NCBI RefSeq assembly: GCF_013705725.1 | Contig: NZ_CP055481.1 | Location: 3,162,001 to 3,226,000, forward strand | Direction of reading: 5' to 3' | Length of the DNA: 64,000 bases | Origin: Klebsiella sp. RHBSTW-00484 | GTDB lineage: Bacteria > Pseudomonadota > Gammaproteobacteria > Enterobacterales > Enterobacteriaceae | Part shown: positions 8,352 to 16,226 of the stretch, one piece after another | Position numbering within the stretch: the stretch's first letter is position 1 | Layout: the number at the start of each line of letters is the position of its first letter | The notes under the pieces: model-generated | The model's input: only the letters and a program-made list of their open reading frames with translations | What the model was told of the DNA's origin: nothing | The model's database searches: none | Position numbers and translations under genes: made by a program

Positions 8352-9007
8352 GTTGGCAAGATCTCTGGCCGCTGTTGCTTCAGGGCACGGTAGATACCGT
8401 TTATATGGTCGGCCTGGCGGCACTGTTTACGGTGCTGATCGGGCTACCCACCGGCGTGCTGCTGTTTGTCTCACGTCGCAATGGTCTGTCGCCGATGCCA
8501 AAGCTAAACACAATACTGGGCGCAATTATCAACTTTGGACGTTCGCTGCCGTTTATTGTCCTGCTGATTGCGTTGATCCCTTTCACCCGGCTGATTATCG
8601 GCACCACCCTGGGCAGTACCGCCGCAGTGGTTCCGATCACCATTGGCGCTTTTCCGTTCTTCGCTCGGCTCACCGAGAATGCGCTGGATGAGGTGGATTA
8701 CGGGCGTATCGAGGCGATTTTGTCGATGGGCGGCAATATCTGGCACGTCATCTTTAAATCGCTGTTGCCGGAAGCGCTGCCGACGCTGCTGGCGGGTATC
8801 ACGCTAACCATCGTGATGCTGATCGGTTTTTCCTCGATGGCGGGCGTGATTGGCGGCGGCGGGCTGGGCGACCTGGCGATTCGTTACGGCTATCAGCGTT
8901 TTAATAATGAGGTGATGGTCGGGACGGTGCTAATTCTGGTCGCGCTTGTGCAGGGCGTACAGATGGTCGGCGACCGTCTGGTGCGCGGTTTAGCGCACCG
9001 ACGTTAG
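8348..9007 (+). CDS. MetI-like ABC transporter permease
   Basis: A 219-aa inner-membrane permease of the MetI type, with about five hydrophobic helices. It carries the conserved [22 protein letters not shown] stretch, the [27 protein letters not shown] coupling region and the [18 protein letters not shown] signature. It closes the operon; a hairpin follows at 9016-9039 where it meets the convergent nitronate monooxygenase gene. Confidence 0.92.
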   Translation: MSWQDLWPLLLQGTVDTVYMVGLAALFTVLIGLPTGVLLFVSRRNGLSPMPKLNTILGAIINFGRSLPFIVLLIALIPFTRLIIGTTLGSTAAVVPITIGAFPFFARLTENALDEVDYGRIEAILSMGGNIWHVIFKSLLPEALPTLLAGITLTIVMLIGFSSMAGVIGGGGLGDLAIRYGYQRFNNEVMVGTVLILVALVQGVQMVGDRLVRGLAHRR

Positions 9008-9015
9008 CGGAACAT

Positions 9016-9039
9016 GCGGTTTTCGCTATTGAAAACCGC
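9016..9039. terminator. Terminator-like hairpin between convergent genes
   Basis: Perfect 9-bp arms GCGGTTTTC and GAAAACCGC around a 6-nt loop. It sits between the permease stop and the 3' end of the oppositely read nitronate monooxygenase gene. The T-run is short, so it may act in both directions but weakly. Confidence 0.6.
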
Positions 9040-10075
9040 TTTCGCTAATCAGGGTTTGTATCAGCTCCGTAGCCGAAAGCTCACGAATAAGATTAACGCC
9101 CTGTCCCGCCCAGTGCGCGCCGTACTGATGATCGCCGTGGGCCTTTGCCGCCGTCGCCAGCGCTTTCCCGACATCGTAAGCCACGGGATACGCCGGTACC
9201 GCGTGCAGCTCTTTCATCTCACGCCAGCCATTCGCAATACATCTTGCCGGACGCCCGGAAATCGCCGAGGTTAAAAAAGTCTGCCCATCGGAACGGTCTT
9301 TAATGGCCCGCCGATAATCAGCATCGGCGGCGGATTCCGGGCACAACACGAAGGCCGTGCCAAGCTGTGCGCCCTCAGCGCCAAGGTTCATCACGCTGTT
9401 AATTCCCGCGCCGTCCATAATCCCACCTGCGGCAATAATCGGTAATTCTACCCGCCGTTTTAGCGCCTGCACCAGGGTGAAGGTGCTCATCTGCCCATCG
9501 GGCGCGAGCGGGTCAAACATCCCGCGATGACCACCGGCTTCGTAGCCCTGCGCAACAACCATATCGATCCCGTGCGCTGCGATCCGTAGCGCTTCCTCAA
9601 CGCAGGTGGCGCTCGCCAGGGTGACGATACCTTTTTCGCGCATCCGGCGGATAACCTCCCGGTCCGGGATACCAAAATGAAAGCTGATCACCGCCGGGGC
9701 CAGGTCGAGCAGCAGCTCTGTCATCTGTGGATTCTCTTGAAAACTGAGATAAATTTCCGCCAGCGTTTCGGGGGGATGACGATTAAAACGGGCAAACTCG
9801 GGGCGCAATTGCTCAATCCACTGCGCCTCACGCTGCGGGTCACGGATCGCAGGGTCGTGGCAAAACAGATTGACGTTAAACGGGCGCGTCGTTAGCTGCC
9901 GGGTCCGGTTGATCAACGCTTCAGCCTGAGCCACCGTGGACGATCCCAGCCCCAGCGAGCCAAGCGCCCCGGCATGGCTCACCGCCGCCGCCAGTTCCGG
10001 CGTCGAGACCCCCGCCATCGGTGCCTGAATAATGGGATAATCGATATCAAGCTGCTGCGTAAGCCGGTTGCTCAT
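9026..10075 (-). CDS. Nitronate monooxygenase (2-nitropropane dioxygenase family)
   Basis: A 349-aa FMN-dependent TIM-barrel enzyme that oxidises alkyl nitronates to carbonyl compounds and nitrite. Family marks seen are PIIQAPMAGVSTPELAAAVSHAGALGSLG at the N-terminus, the AQGYEAGGHRG loop with the catalytic-type histidine, and the IIAAGGIMDG and LGTAFVLCPES flavin-binding segments. The start has AGGA 7 nt upstream. It diverges from a LysR-type gene, and the shared gap holds a perfect dyad, so that regulator probably controls it. Confidence 0.9.
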   Translation of the reverse strand: MSNRLTQQLDIDYPIIQAPMAGVSTPELAAAVSHAGALGSLGLGSSTVAQAEALINRTRQLTTRPFNVNLFCHDPAIRDPQREAQWIEQLRPEFARFNRHPPETLAEIYLSFQENPQMTELLLDLAPAVISFHFGIPDREVIRRMREKGIVTLASATCVEEALRIAAHGIDMVVAQGYEAGGHRGMFDPLAPDGQMSTFTLVQALKRRVELPIIAAGGIMDGAGINSVMNLGAEGAQLGTAFVLCPESAADADYRRAIKDRSDGQTFLTSAISGRPARCIANGWREMKELHAVPAYPVAYDVGKALATAAKAHGDHQYGAHWAGQGVNLIRELSATELIQTLISESGFQ

Positions 10076-10114
10076 GGGCTGTCCTGTTAAAATTTGCGTG
10101 CCTGGCTGATTAAA

Positions 10115-10129
10115 ATCTCTTTTAGAGAT
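10115..10129. promoter_or_regulatory. LysR-type T-N11-A dyad (ATCTCT-TTT-AGAGAT)
   Basis: A perfect 15-bp palindrome with the T-N11-A form of LysR operators, between the divergent nitronate monooxygenase and LysR genes. A matching TCTC-N5-GAGA site lies before the MFS gene at 12194-12207. Recurrence at both promoters of one gene cluster supports a common regulator. Confidence 0.65.
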
Positions 10130-10167
10130 GCTAATATCAATATTATTTTCAAATTAAGAATAAAAAT

Positions 10168-11004
10168 ATGAACCACACCACATTACAGATTTTCAAAACG
10201 GTGGCGCAGGAGCAGAGCGTCACCCGTGCGGCAAAGCTTCTCGGGCGGGCGCAATCCAATATCACCACCCGTATTCATCAACTGGAAGAGGAGCTGGAGG
10301 TTGAGCTTTTTGCCCGCGGCAATAAGAAGATGCTGCTGTCACCTGCTGGTGAGAACTTTTTGGGCTATGCCGTGAAGATCCTCAGCCTCGCCGAAGAGGC
10401 CAAACAGGCGCTGCATCCAGCCACGCCGGGGGGGAATTTACGCATGGGGGCGATGGATGCCACCGCCGCCAGCCGTCTGCCGCAACTTCTCCCTCTCTTC
10501 CATACCCAATGCCCGGAGGTGACGCTGACGCTAAAAACGCAGCCGACCCGCCCGCTTATTCAGCAGGTGCTTGACGCTTCTCTCGATTGCGCACTGGTCT
10601 GCCTGCCGCAGGGCGCAGCCGCACCTGCCGACATTGAATCCGTGCCGATATTTAATGAACAACTGGTACTGGTCATCCCGGTTAATCAGCAAAATTTTCG
10701 CTTTGCCGCCTTCCCGGAAGGTTGTTCCTATCGGGCTCGGGGCGAAATTTTCCTGGCTCAGTGGGTAGACACGCAGGTCGACATTCAGGACGTCAGCTCA
10801 TACCACGCGATGATCGCCTGCGTGGCCTCCGGCGGCTACGCCTGCCTGTTGCCACAAAGCGTGCTTGATACCCTGGCGTTGCCCTTGGGGTGCCAGGTGC
10901 AGCCGGTCGGACAAGCGATCACGCAACTTATCTGGCGCAAAGGCTATACCTCACCGGCCCTTGAACATATGCGCCAGATCCTTGAATCAGCGTCCGATAT
11001 TTGA
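10168..11004 (+). CDS. LysR-family transcriptional regulator
   Basis: A 278-aa LysR-type regulator. The N-terminal winged helix-turn-helix is typical (TLQIFKTVAQEQSVTRAAKLLGRAQSNITTRIHQLEEELEVELFARGNKKMLLSPAGENFL). The C-terminal part is a substrate-binding-like co-inducer domain. It diverges from the nitronate monooxygenase gene and its 3' end overlaps the convergent MFS gene by 18 bp. The start lacks a clear Shine-Dalgarno but is preceded by an A-rich tract. It probably controls both flanking genes through the dyads at 10115 and 12194; the inducer is unknown. Confidence 0.92.
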   Translation: MNHTTLQIFKTVAQEQSVTRAAKLLGRAQSNITTRIHQLEEELEVELFARGNKKMLLSPAGENFLGYAVKILSLAEEAKQALHPATPGGNLRMGAMDATAASRLPQLLPLFHTQCPEVTLTLKTQPTRPLIQQVLDASLDCALVCLPQGAAAPADIESVPIFNEQLVLVIPVNQQNFRFAAFPEGCSYRARGEIFLAQWVDTQVDIQDVSSYHAMIACVASGGYACLLPQSVLDTLALPLGCQVQPVGQAITQLIWRKGYTSPALEHMRQILESASDI

Positions 11005-12174
11005 CTGCCGCCGGACTCCCATCGCGACCAGCGCAGCGGCGACCAGAAGCGCAAATGTCGCCGCGCTCAGCGAAGGATTGAACGATCCGCTGCGGTTATA
11101 CAGCGCCTCGGCGACCAGCGGGCCGATAATTTGCCCTACGCCATAGGTCGCGGTCATCGCCGCAACCATATTGAATGACACCAGATGGTTCAGCCGCCTT
11201 CCCTGCGATAGCGCGATGGTCACCGTCCCCAAAAAGGTGAAACCAACCAGCAGCGCGCTCAATATGCAAAAGGGTAACGAATGGCTCCACGCCGGAAGGA
11301 TCACGCCGGCCGCCTGAATCAGCAGATTTGCAGTAAACGTGCGGCGATAGCCAAACTTAATCACCAGCCGATGCCAGACAAAACATGACGGAACCGCCGC
11401 AAGTCCGAAGATAGCCCAGATTTGCACCGGATCGATGGCGTTCAGCGAACCGCTGAGAAACAGCGGCAGATAGGTGGCGGTAATAATGTAGCCGAAACCG
11501 GCCAGGCCATAGATCAGCAGCAGCTTCCACGCCTCGCGCGCCCCGCCCTCTGCCTGCTCATGCTGTGCGGTATCGGCAGGTTTATAAGCGATAAGATAAT
11601 CGGCCGGACTCAGCAATAAGCGCAGAGCCAACACAAACAGGACGCCAGCGCTTATTGCACATATCAACCAGATTTGCTGGCTGGAGAGCGCCAGCGACTT
11701 GCCCAGGTAGATAACTTCAGCCGACAGAAATATTCCCATCCCGACGCCGGAATAGAGCACCGGCGCGCCGTTATGATGCTTCATATGCTGTAGCAGCCAC
11801 AGCGAAGCGGCAATCAACGTGACTGCGCTTAACAATCCAGCAATACCGCGTACCACGATAATCGCCAGTGGCGAACCTAAAAACGCCAGTAAAGCCATGC
11901 ACAGCAACGTTAGCAGCGCGGAAAGCAGACTTAACAATCTGGCGTCCGCAGGCCTGGCTTTTGCCAGCAGCAACGCGCCCGCCAGATAACCGGCGTAGTT
12001 TGCCGAGGCGGCAAGATTGCCTTCGCGCAGCGAGAGCACCTGCTCATTCAGCATCAACGGCAGGATGCCGGTATAGGCAAAACGCCCGTAGCCCATGCCA
12101 ATAATCAGTACGACTGAACCGGCCAGTGCCAGTAGAAAAGCCTTTAACTCAGGTCTGATTTCGCCAACGTTCAC
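10987..12174 (-). CDS. MFS transporter, YbfB/YjiJ family
   Basis: A 395-aa major facilitator protein with about 12 membrane segments. The start EIRPELKAFLLALAGSVVLIIGMGYGRFAYTGILPLM is characteristic of the YbfB/YjiJ group, with the GYGRFAYTGILP motif in helix 1. It probably exports a small molecule; the location suggests a link to the nitronate monooxygenase and LysR pair. The promoter region (12181-12235) holds an LTTR-type dyad and a longer AT-rich inverted repeat. Confidence 0.88.
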   Translation of the reverse strand: MNVGEIRPELKAFLLALAGSVVLIIGMGYGRFAYTGILPLMLNEQVLSLREGNLAASANYAGYLAGALLLAKARPADARLLSLLSALLTLLCMALLAFLGSPLAIIVVRGIAGLLSAVTLIAASLWLLQHMKHHNGAPVLYSGVGMGIFLSAEVIYLGKSLALSSQQIWLICAISAGVLFVLALRLLLSPADYLIAYKPADTAQHEQAEGGAREAWKLLLIYGLAGFGYIITATYLPLFLSGSLNAIDPVQIWAIFGLAAVPSCFVWHRLVIKFGYRRTFTANLLIQAAGVILPAWSHSLPFCILSALLVGFTFLGTVTIALSQGRRLNHLVSFNMVAAMTATYGVGQIIGPLVAEALYNRSGSFNPSLSAATFALLVAAALVAMGVRRQSNIGR

Positions 12175-12193
12175 CTGTTACCTCTTTAATTTA

Positions 12194-12234
12194 ATCTCAA
12201 AAAGAGAATTATTATTAATTATTATTCTCTTTTA
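12194..12234. promoter_or_regulatory. Operator region of the MFS gene: LTTR dyad plus long inverted repeat
   Basis: TCTC-AAAAA-GAGA at 12195-12207 repeats the T-N11-A dyad found at 10115-10129. It overlaps a longer inverted repeat: AAAAGAGAAT and ATTCTCTTTT, perfect 10-bp arms around a 14-nt spacer. It lies 20-60 bp before the MFS start codon, a position suited to regulation. Confidence 0.6.
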
Positions 12235-12438
12235 ATTATGATATCGGTTAACCCGACGCGCAAGTCACTCCATGCAGAGGCTTGTCGCCCTGCATGGTAA
12301 GGACTTTACGTAAAAGGTATGGAGATGCTTCGTCGGGGGGCGAAATATGGACGTTCACGAGAAAGGCTCTTCCCGACAAATGCCGGAGGCAAAAGCAGAT
12401 ACAGTCATTCGACCAAACGCTCTTCAAGACAAGTACTT

Positions 12439-12828
12439 ATGACACCAATTCAAATGCGTATCGCCAGACCGGTCACCAACCTTTCACTCAGTAGCAAAAT
12501 GTACTGCGAAGGGCTGGGACTTGAGCAAATCGCGCAGTTTTCCGATCATGATGGTTTTAGTGGGGTGATGGTTGGTCGTCGGGATCTCGGCTGGCACCTT
12601 GAATTCACTCTCTGCCACCACCATCCGATAACGCCCTCGCCCAGCGAGGAGGATTTGCTGGTGCTGTATTATCCGCAAATTGCACAGTGGCATGCGCAAT
12701 GCGAGAAAATGCTGGCCGCCGGTTTTGCGCAGGCCAGCGCGTTTAATCCGTACTGGAACGTGAACGGTAAAACCTTTGTCGACCACGACGGCTATCGGGT
12801 CGTGCTGCAAAACAGAAGCTGGTCGTAA
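12439..12828 (+). CDS. VOC (glyoxalase/bleomycin resistance-like) protein
   Basis: A 129-aa single-domain vicinal oxygen chelate protein: MRIARPVTNLSLSSKMYCEGLGLEQIAQFSDHDGFSGVMVG, later WHLEFTLCHHHPITPSPSEEDLLVLYYP and VDHDGYRVVLQNRSW. The metal-ligand pattern of glyoxalase-like folds is plausible, but no substrate is implied. The frame opens further upstream (12319), but the start at 12439, or 12454, matches the family's usual N-terminus. The upstream 250 bp have no other gene. Confidence 0.8.
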   Translation: MTPIQMRIARPVTNLSLSSKMYCEGLGLEQIAQFSDHDGFSGVMVGRRDLGWHLEFTLCHHHPITPSPSEEDLLVLYYPQIAQWHAQCEKMLAAGFAQASAFNPYWNVNGKTFVDHDGYRVVLQNRSWS

Positions 12829-12939
12829 TGGTTCCATGCGGCAAAGAACTGGGAGACGTTCTCAGAACGTCTCATGAACAATATCACCTATGCTGAAATG
12901 TAGTTAAACATGGAAGAAGGTATCTTTTCTGGTATTTCG

Positions 12940-12983
12940 AGATGGCAACAAAAGTTATTAAAATATTGTTGCCATCTATTTTT
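12940..12983. terminator. Bidirectional terminator
   Basis: Perfect 11-bp arms AGATGGCAACA and TGTTGCCATCT around a 16-nt AT-rich loop, followed by ATTTTTA. It sits between the VOC gene and the convergent Excalibur gene. Confidence 0.75.
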
Positions 12984-12992
12984 AACGCTCTA

Positions 12993-13295
12993 CTACTTGA
13001 TAACTTCAGCGGACATACTCTCGTTTTTTAATGTGGCAAGATAATTGAAAGAATGACTTTTCCTCTCAAAAATGGATTTAGCCGCATTAGGTGCTTCAAT
13101 CCTATTATGCCCACACCAATTTTCGCATGGATTACCGTCGCGATCGCCATCCATGCGTACATCTGGACAGTTGCGAGCTACCCAACGGGCCTCATCACAG
13201 GATTTCATTTCACTGCAATATTGACGTCCATCACATTCATAAGCATAAACAGATGAAATGAAAAACATCCCCAAAAGTGCAAAAAGTAATTTCAT
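12993..13295 (-). CDS. Exported protein with Excalibur calcium-binding domain
   Basis: A 100-aa protein with a signal peptide (MKLLFALLGMFFISSVYAYE) and a short Excalibur domain. The domain is seen as CDGRQYCSEMKSCDEARWVARNCPDVRMDGDRDGNPCENWCG, with the DGDRDGNPCE calcium-binding loop and paired cysteines. Such domains occur in extracellular nucleases and small periplasmic proteins. No nuclease domain is attached here. The C-terminal 40 residues are of no known type. Function unknown. Confidence 0.85.
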   Translation of the reverse strand: MKLLFALLGMFFISSVYAYECDGRQYCSEMKSCDEARWVARNCPDVRMDGDRDGNPCENWCGHNRIEAPNAAKSIFERKSHSFNYLATLKNESMSAEVIK

Positions 13296-13728
13296 AACTA
13301 ACGCCCTTTGTTTGAACCAGAGTTAAATATATTACAATGTGTCTTTAAAGCACAGCAAGCTTAAGTTTCATTAAAATAACATAACAACTGCCATCAAATA
13401 TTGGGATTATATATATATAATTATGAGTGAGAATTCCTAAGCATTACTAAAATAAATTGAATTATCGATGTGATATTCTATTTCCATAATGGATAGGAGA
13501 GATCATTTAGAATAATTCTTATCAAAAAACATTCATTCCATCCATCTCTAGCTACTTCCAACAGTTGGAACCCAACACGCACATCCCAGTTAAGCACGTT
13601 AAACTAAAAATTGGTGGCTGGAGGCAAGATAATGCACGGTATCCCACTGCAGGTAAACGGCCTGAATTCGTGGCGCATCATCTGCGGTTAAGGAATTTAA
13701 CCGCAGTCTGTGAGTCACAACCATAGCG
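13296..13728. other. AT-rich intergenic stretch with a long hairpin
   Basis: No convincing gene. The first half is AT-rich, with an alternating TA tract near 13410-13420. The second half (13560-13700) is more GC-balanced and may hold gene remnants: an open stretch reads through 13600-13727 without a good start. A perfect 10-bp hairpin (CTGCGGTTAA/TTAACCGCAG) spans 13682-13706 just past the VOC gene's stop and could end its transcript, though it lacks a T-run. Confidence 0.5.
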
Positions 13729-14175
13729 CTACTCTTTCCCCTCACGCAGCCACGGGGTGACGGTAACCCCGGCCAGCAGTCCTTCCGGGCTAAGCAGTCG
13801 CGTCACGGTCTGGCCCCAGGGTTCCATGCGGTTATCGACCAGCAGACGGTAGCCTCTGGCTTTCAACACGTCGGTCGCAGAGTCAATATCGCGCACTTCA
13901 AACTCGATCCACGCCTGGGGAATGGGGAGATCGTCAGGCCAGCGGTCGGCGCCAAAACAGGAACGAGCGGCCTGTGCCAACGGCCAGAGGGCAAAATGTT
14001 TTACCCCACCCAACGCGCCATGTTCGATGAGCAAGTAATCTTCATTATTGGGCATCGGTTTTAACGGCAGGCCCAGCGCATCGGTATAAAATGCGCTACT
14101 GTCTGAGGTTGATTGCGTTATCGGCCCAAAGCCCGCAACAAACAACACATCCATACCCGCTAAATCGTCTTCCAT
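13729..14175 (-). CDS. VOC family protein (glyoxalase superfamily)
   Basis: A 148-aa vicinal oxygen chelate protein: DVLFVAGFGPITQSTSDSSAFYTDALGLPLKPM, LIEHGALGGVKHFALWPLAQAARSCFG, AWIEFEVRDIDSATDVLKARGYRLLVD and EPWGQTVTRLLSPEGLLAGVTVTPW. The start at 14175 (MEDDLAG) has AGGAG at 7 nt; an ATG six codons upstream has none. The family includes lyases, dioxygenases and antibiotic-binding proteins, so no specific role is given. Confidence 0.85.
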   Translation of the reverse strand: MEDDLAGMDVLFVAGFGPITQSTSDSSAFYTDALGLPLKPMPNNEDYLLIEHGALGGVKHFALWPLAQAARSCFGADRWPDDLPIPQAWIEFEVRDIDSATDVLKARGYRLLVDNRMEPWGQTVTRLLSPEGLLAGVTVTPWLREGKE

Positions 14176-14373
14176 ACTCTTTCTCCTGGTCATTGTCCGT
14201 GATGATTTAACAAATTTTATACTCTGTTGCGTGCCGCTTGCCCAGATTCCTCTTCACACATTAGATTTTTTAGTGGGTTTGGCTGAATCATTGAGAAAGC
14301 GCATGGTCTGCTCGTCGCGCCCGGCGGCACTGCGCTATGCTTAGCCTCCCTTTTGTTTTAAATACTTAGCGTT

Positions 14374-15564
14374 ATGACCACTTCCGTCAGCACCACTCAG
14401 CTTAATCTGCGCATTATTTCGATCGTTGTCTTTACCTGTATTTGTTATCTCTCGATTGGCCTGCCGCTCGCCGTGTTGCCCGGCTATATCCATTACCAAC
14501 TGGGATACAGCACCTTTATCGCCGGGGTGGTCATCAGCCTTCAGTACATCGCCACGCTGGTCAGTCGCCCCCATGCAGGCCGCTATACCGATATCTGGGG
14601 GCCAAAAAAAGTCGTCAGTCTGGGGATTATTTGCTGCATGTTGAGCGGGCTGTTTACCCTGCTCGCCGTCCTTTTGCAGGCCGTGCCGCCGCTGGCGGTG
14701 GCCGCTTTACTGGTCGGCCGTATTTTCCTCGGCGTCGGGGAAAGTTTTACCGCCACCGGCGCAACCTTGTGGGGGATTAAAACCGTTGGCGCGATCCACA
14801 CTTCGCGAGTTATTTCATGGAACGGCGTGGCGACTTATGTGGCGATGGCGGTCGGTGCCCCGCTGGGGGTCCTGCTCAATAGCTATTTTGGCATTAGCGG
14901 ATTTGCCATTGTCGTGGTGCTGGTGGCCATCGTGGGGCTACTGTTTGCCCGTACCCGTCAGGACGTCAGCGTGACGGCGGGTATCCGGGCACCGTTTCAT
15001 GTGGTGGTGCGCAAAATCTGGCCTTACGGGATGGGGCTGGCGCTGAGCACCGCGGGTTTCGGGGTTATCGCCACCTTTATTACGCTCTACTTTTCCGCCC
15101 ATAGCTGGCAAGGCGCGGCGTTTACACTTTCCCTGTTCAGCGTCGGCTTTATCTGCATCCGCCTGGTGTTGGGCAACATGATTACCCGCTACGGCGGCGT
15201 GCCGGTATCATTAGCCTGTTTTGTGGTGGAGTGTCTGGGCTTGCTGATCATCTGGTATGCCCCTTCTGCGTGGATTGCCGGAATCGGCGCGTTCCTCACT
15301 GGTTCAGGTTTTTCGCTGGTCTTCCCGGCGCTTGGGGTTGAAGCGGTGAAACAGGTCGAAGAGCAAAACCAGGGAACTGCCCTGGGTACCTATTCGGCAT
15401 TTCTCGATCTGGCGCTGGGGTTAACCGGCCCGGTTGCCGGATGGGTGGCGGGTTATTACGATCTGGACACTATTTATTTGCTCGCCGCGGTGGTGGTCGC
15501 GTTGGCATTTATATTGATTTTGCGAATTTATCTACGACAACGCGCTGATTTGCAGCGGGCCTGA
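14374..15564 (+). CDS. MFS transporter, YhhS/YfcJ (UPF0226) family
   Basis: A 396-aa 12-helix major facilitator. It resembles E. coli YhhS more closely than YfcJ, for example SIGLPLAVLPGYIHYQLGYSTFIAGVVISLQYIATLVSRPHAGRYTDIWGPKKVV and AGFGVIATFITLYFSAHSWQGAAFTLSLFS. YhhS is reported as a possible exporter; its physiological substrate is not settled. The ribosome site before 14374 is poor. It stands alone, read away from the VOC gene. Confidence 0.88.
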   Translation: MTTSVSTTQLNLRIISIVVFTCICYLSIGLPLAVLPGYIHYQLGYSTFIAGVVISLQYIATLVSRPHAGRYTDIWGPKKVVSLGIICCMLSGLFTLLAVLLQAVPPLAVAALLVGRIFLGVGESFTATGATLWGIKTVGAIHTSRVISWNGVATYVAMAVGAPLGVLLNSYFGISGFAIVVVLVAIVGLLFARTRQDVSVTAGIRAPFHVVVRKIWPYGMGLALSTAGFGVIATFITLYFSAHSWQGAAFTLSLFSVGFICIRLVLGNMITRYGGVPVSLACFVVECLGLLIIWYAPSAWIAGIGAFLTGSGFSLVFPALGVEAVKQVEEQNQGTALGTYSAFLDLALGLTGPVAGWVAGYYDLDTIYLLAAVVVALAFILILRIYLRQRADLQRA

Positions 15565-15637
15565 GGAATACTCTTCGGACGGCGATTCTCGCGTTGCCTG
15601 GTAAAAAACTAATCAATATTTGACTGCTATTCGGCTT

Positions 15638-15687
15638 CCGTGCCACCATCGCCTCAGCGTCCGGCTGGCGGCGCAATGGTGGCACGG
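15638..15687. repeat. Long inverted repeat after the YhhS-like gene
   Basis: Perfect 12-bp arms CCGTGCCACCAT and ATGGTGGCACGG around a 26-nt GC-rich centre that itself can pair. There is no T-run on either side, so it looks more like a repeat-type or processed hairpin than a standard terminator. Confidence 0.6.
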
Positions 15688-15758
15688 GTGGATATCAGAG
15701 ACCGCATGATTAAGGTCCATGCCCGTCCTCAACCTGATTCTGGCGGGAAATAAAAGAC

Positions 15759-16049
15759 ATGCACCAAAGTTTTAATCAGCGCGTTCATTTCTATTACTGC
15801 ATTCTGGTTGCGCTGAAAATACACGCAAATTCAAAGAAATCAGGCGGTGTTCGCGGGAAGAATAACTTCCTGCTGAAATGGCTACGCAAAGCCCAGGACA
15901 ACAATATATTCCACTCGGATATTGCCAGCGAGATCGAATGGCTTCGCGGCAAAATCATTCAGGCTGGCTATGACACCGACCTCGAACCGATGCTGGATTT
16001 TGTCTACGCCACCGCCAAACGTGCGGAAGACCTTAAAAACGCTGACTGA
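15759..16049 (+). CDS. Hypothetical protein
   Basis: A 96-aa, basic then acidic, probably helical cytoplasmic protein (KWLRKAQDNNIFHSDIASEIEWLRGKIIQAGYDTDLEPMLDFVYATAKRAEDLKNAD). There is no signal peptide or membrane segment, and I do not recognise the family. GGGAAA lies upstream at moderate distance. It stands alone between an MFS gene and the copper efflux operon. Confidence 0.5.
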   Translation: MHQSFNQRVHFYYCILVALKIHANSKKSGGVRGKNNFLLKWLRKAQDNNIFHSDIASEIEWLRGKIIQAGYDTDLEPMLDFVYATAKRAEDLKNAD

Positions 16050-16069
16050 GATTACTGATAAAGTGCGCC

Positions 16070-16226
16070 TCTCGGGCATTGCCCGGTGGCGGGCCTACGG
16101 AAAATGAGTCACCTGATGATATGGCGGGTTTTGTAGACCGTGCAAGGCGCCAGCCGCCGCCCGGCAGAAATGCGAGCACAATATCTAATGCTTCCCCGGA
16201 CCGCCAGGCCCGGGGAATTGATAACG
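16070..16226. repeat. REP pair (BIME) and hairpin at the end of the cus operon
   Basis: Two REP-like units in opposite orientation lie at 16076-16100 (TGCCCGGTGGCGGGCCTACGG) and 16133-16166 (core GGCGCCAGCCGCCGCCCGGC). They are followed by a CCCCGG...CCGGGG hairpin near 16178-16199. Such elements commonly sit at the 3' ends of enterobacterial operons, here that of cusA. Confidence 0.75.

Noticed and set aside
13560..13728. Possible gene remnant or tRNA-like stretch
   Set aside because: Open frame without good start and no recognisable product; no cloverleaf can be drawn.
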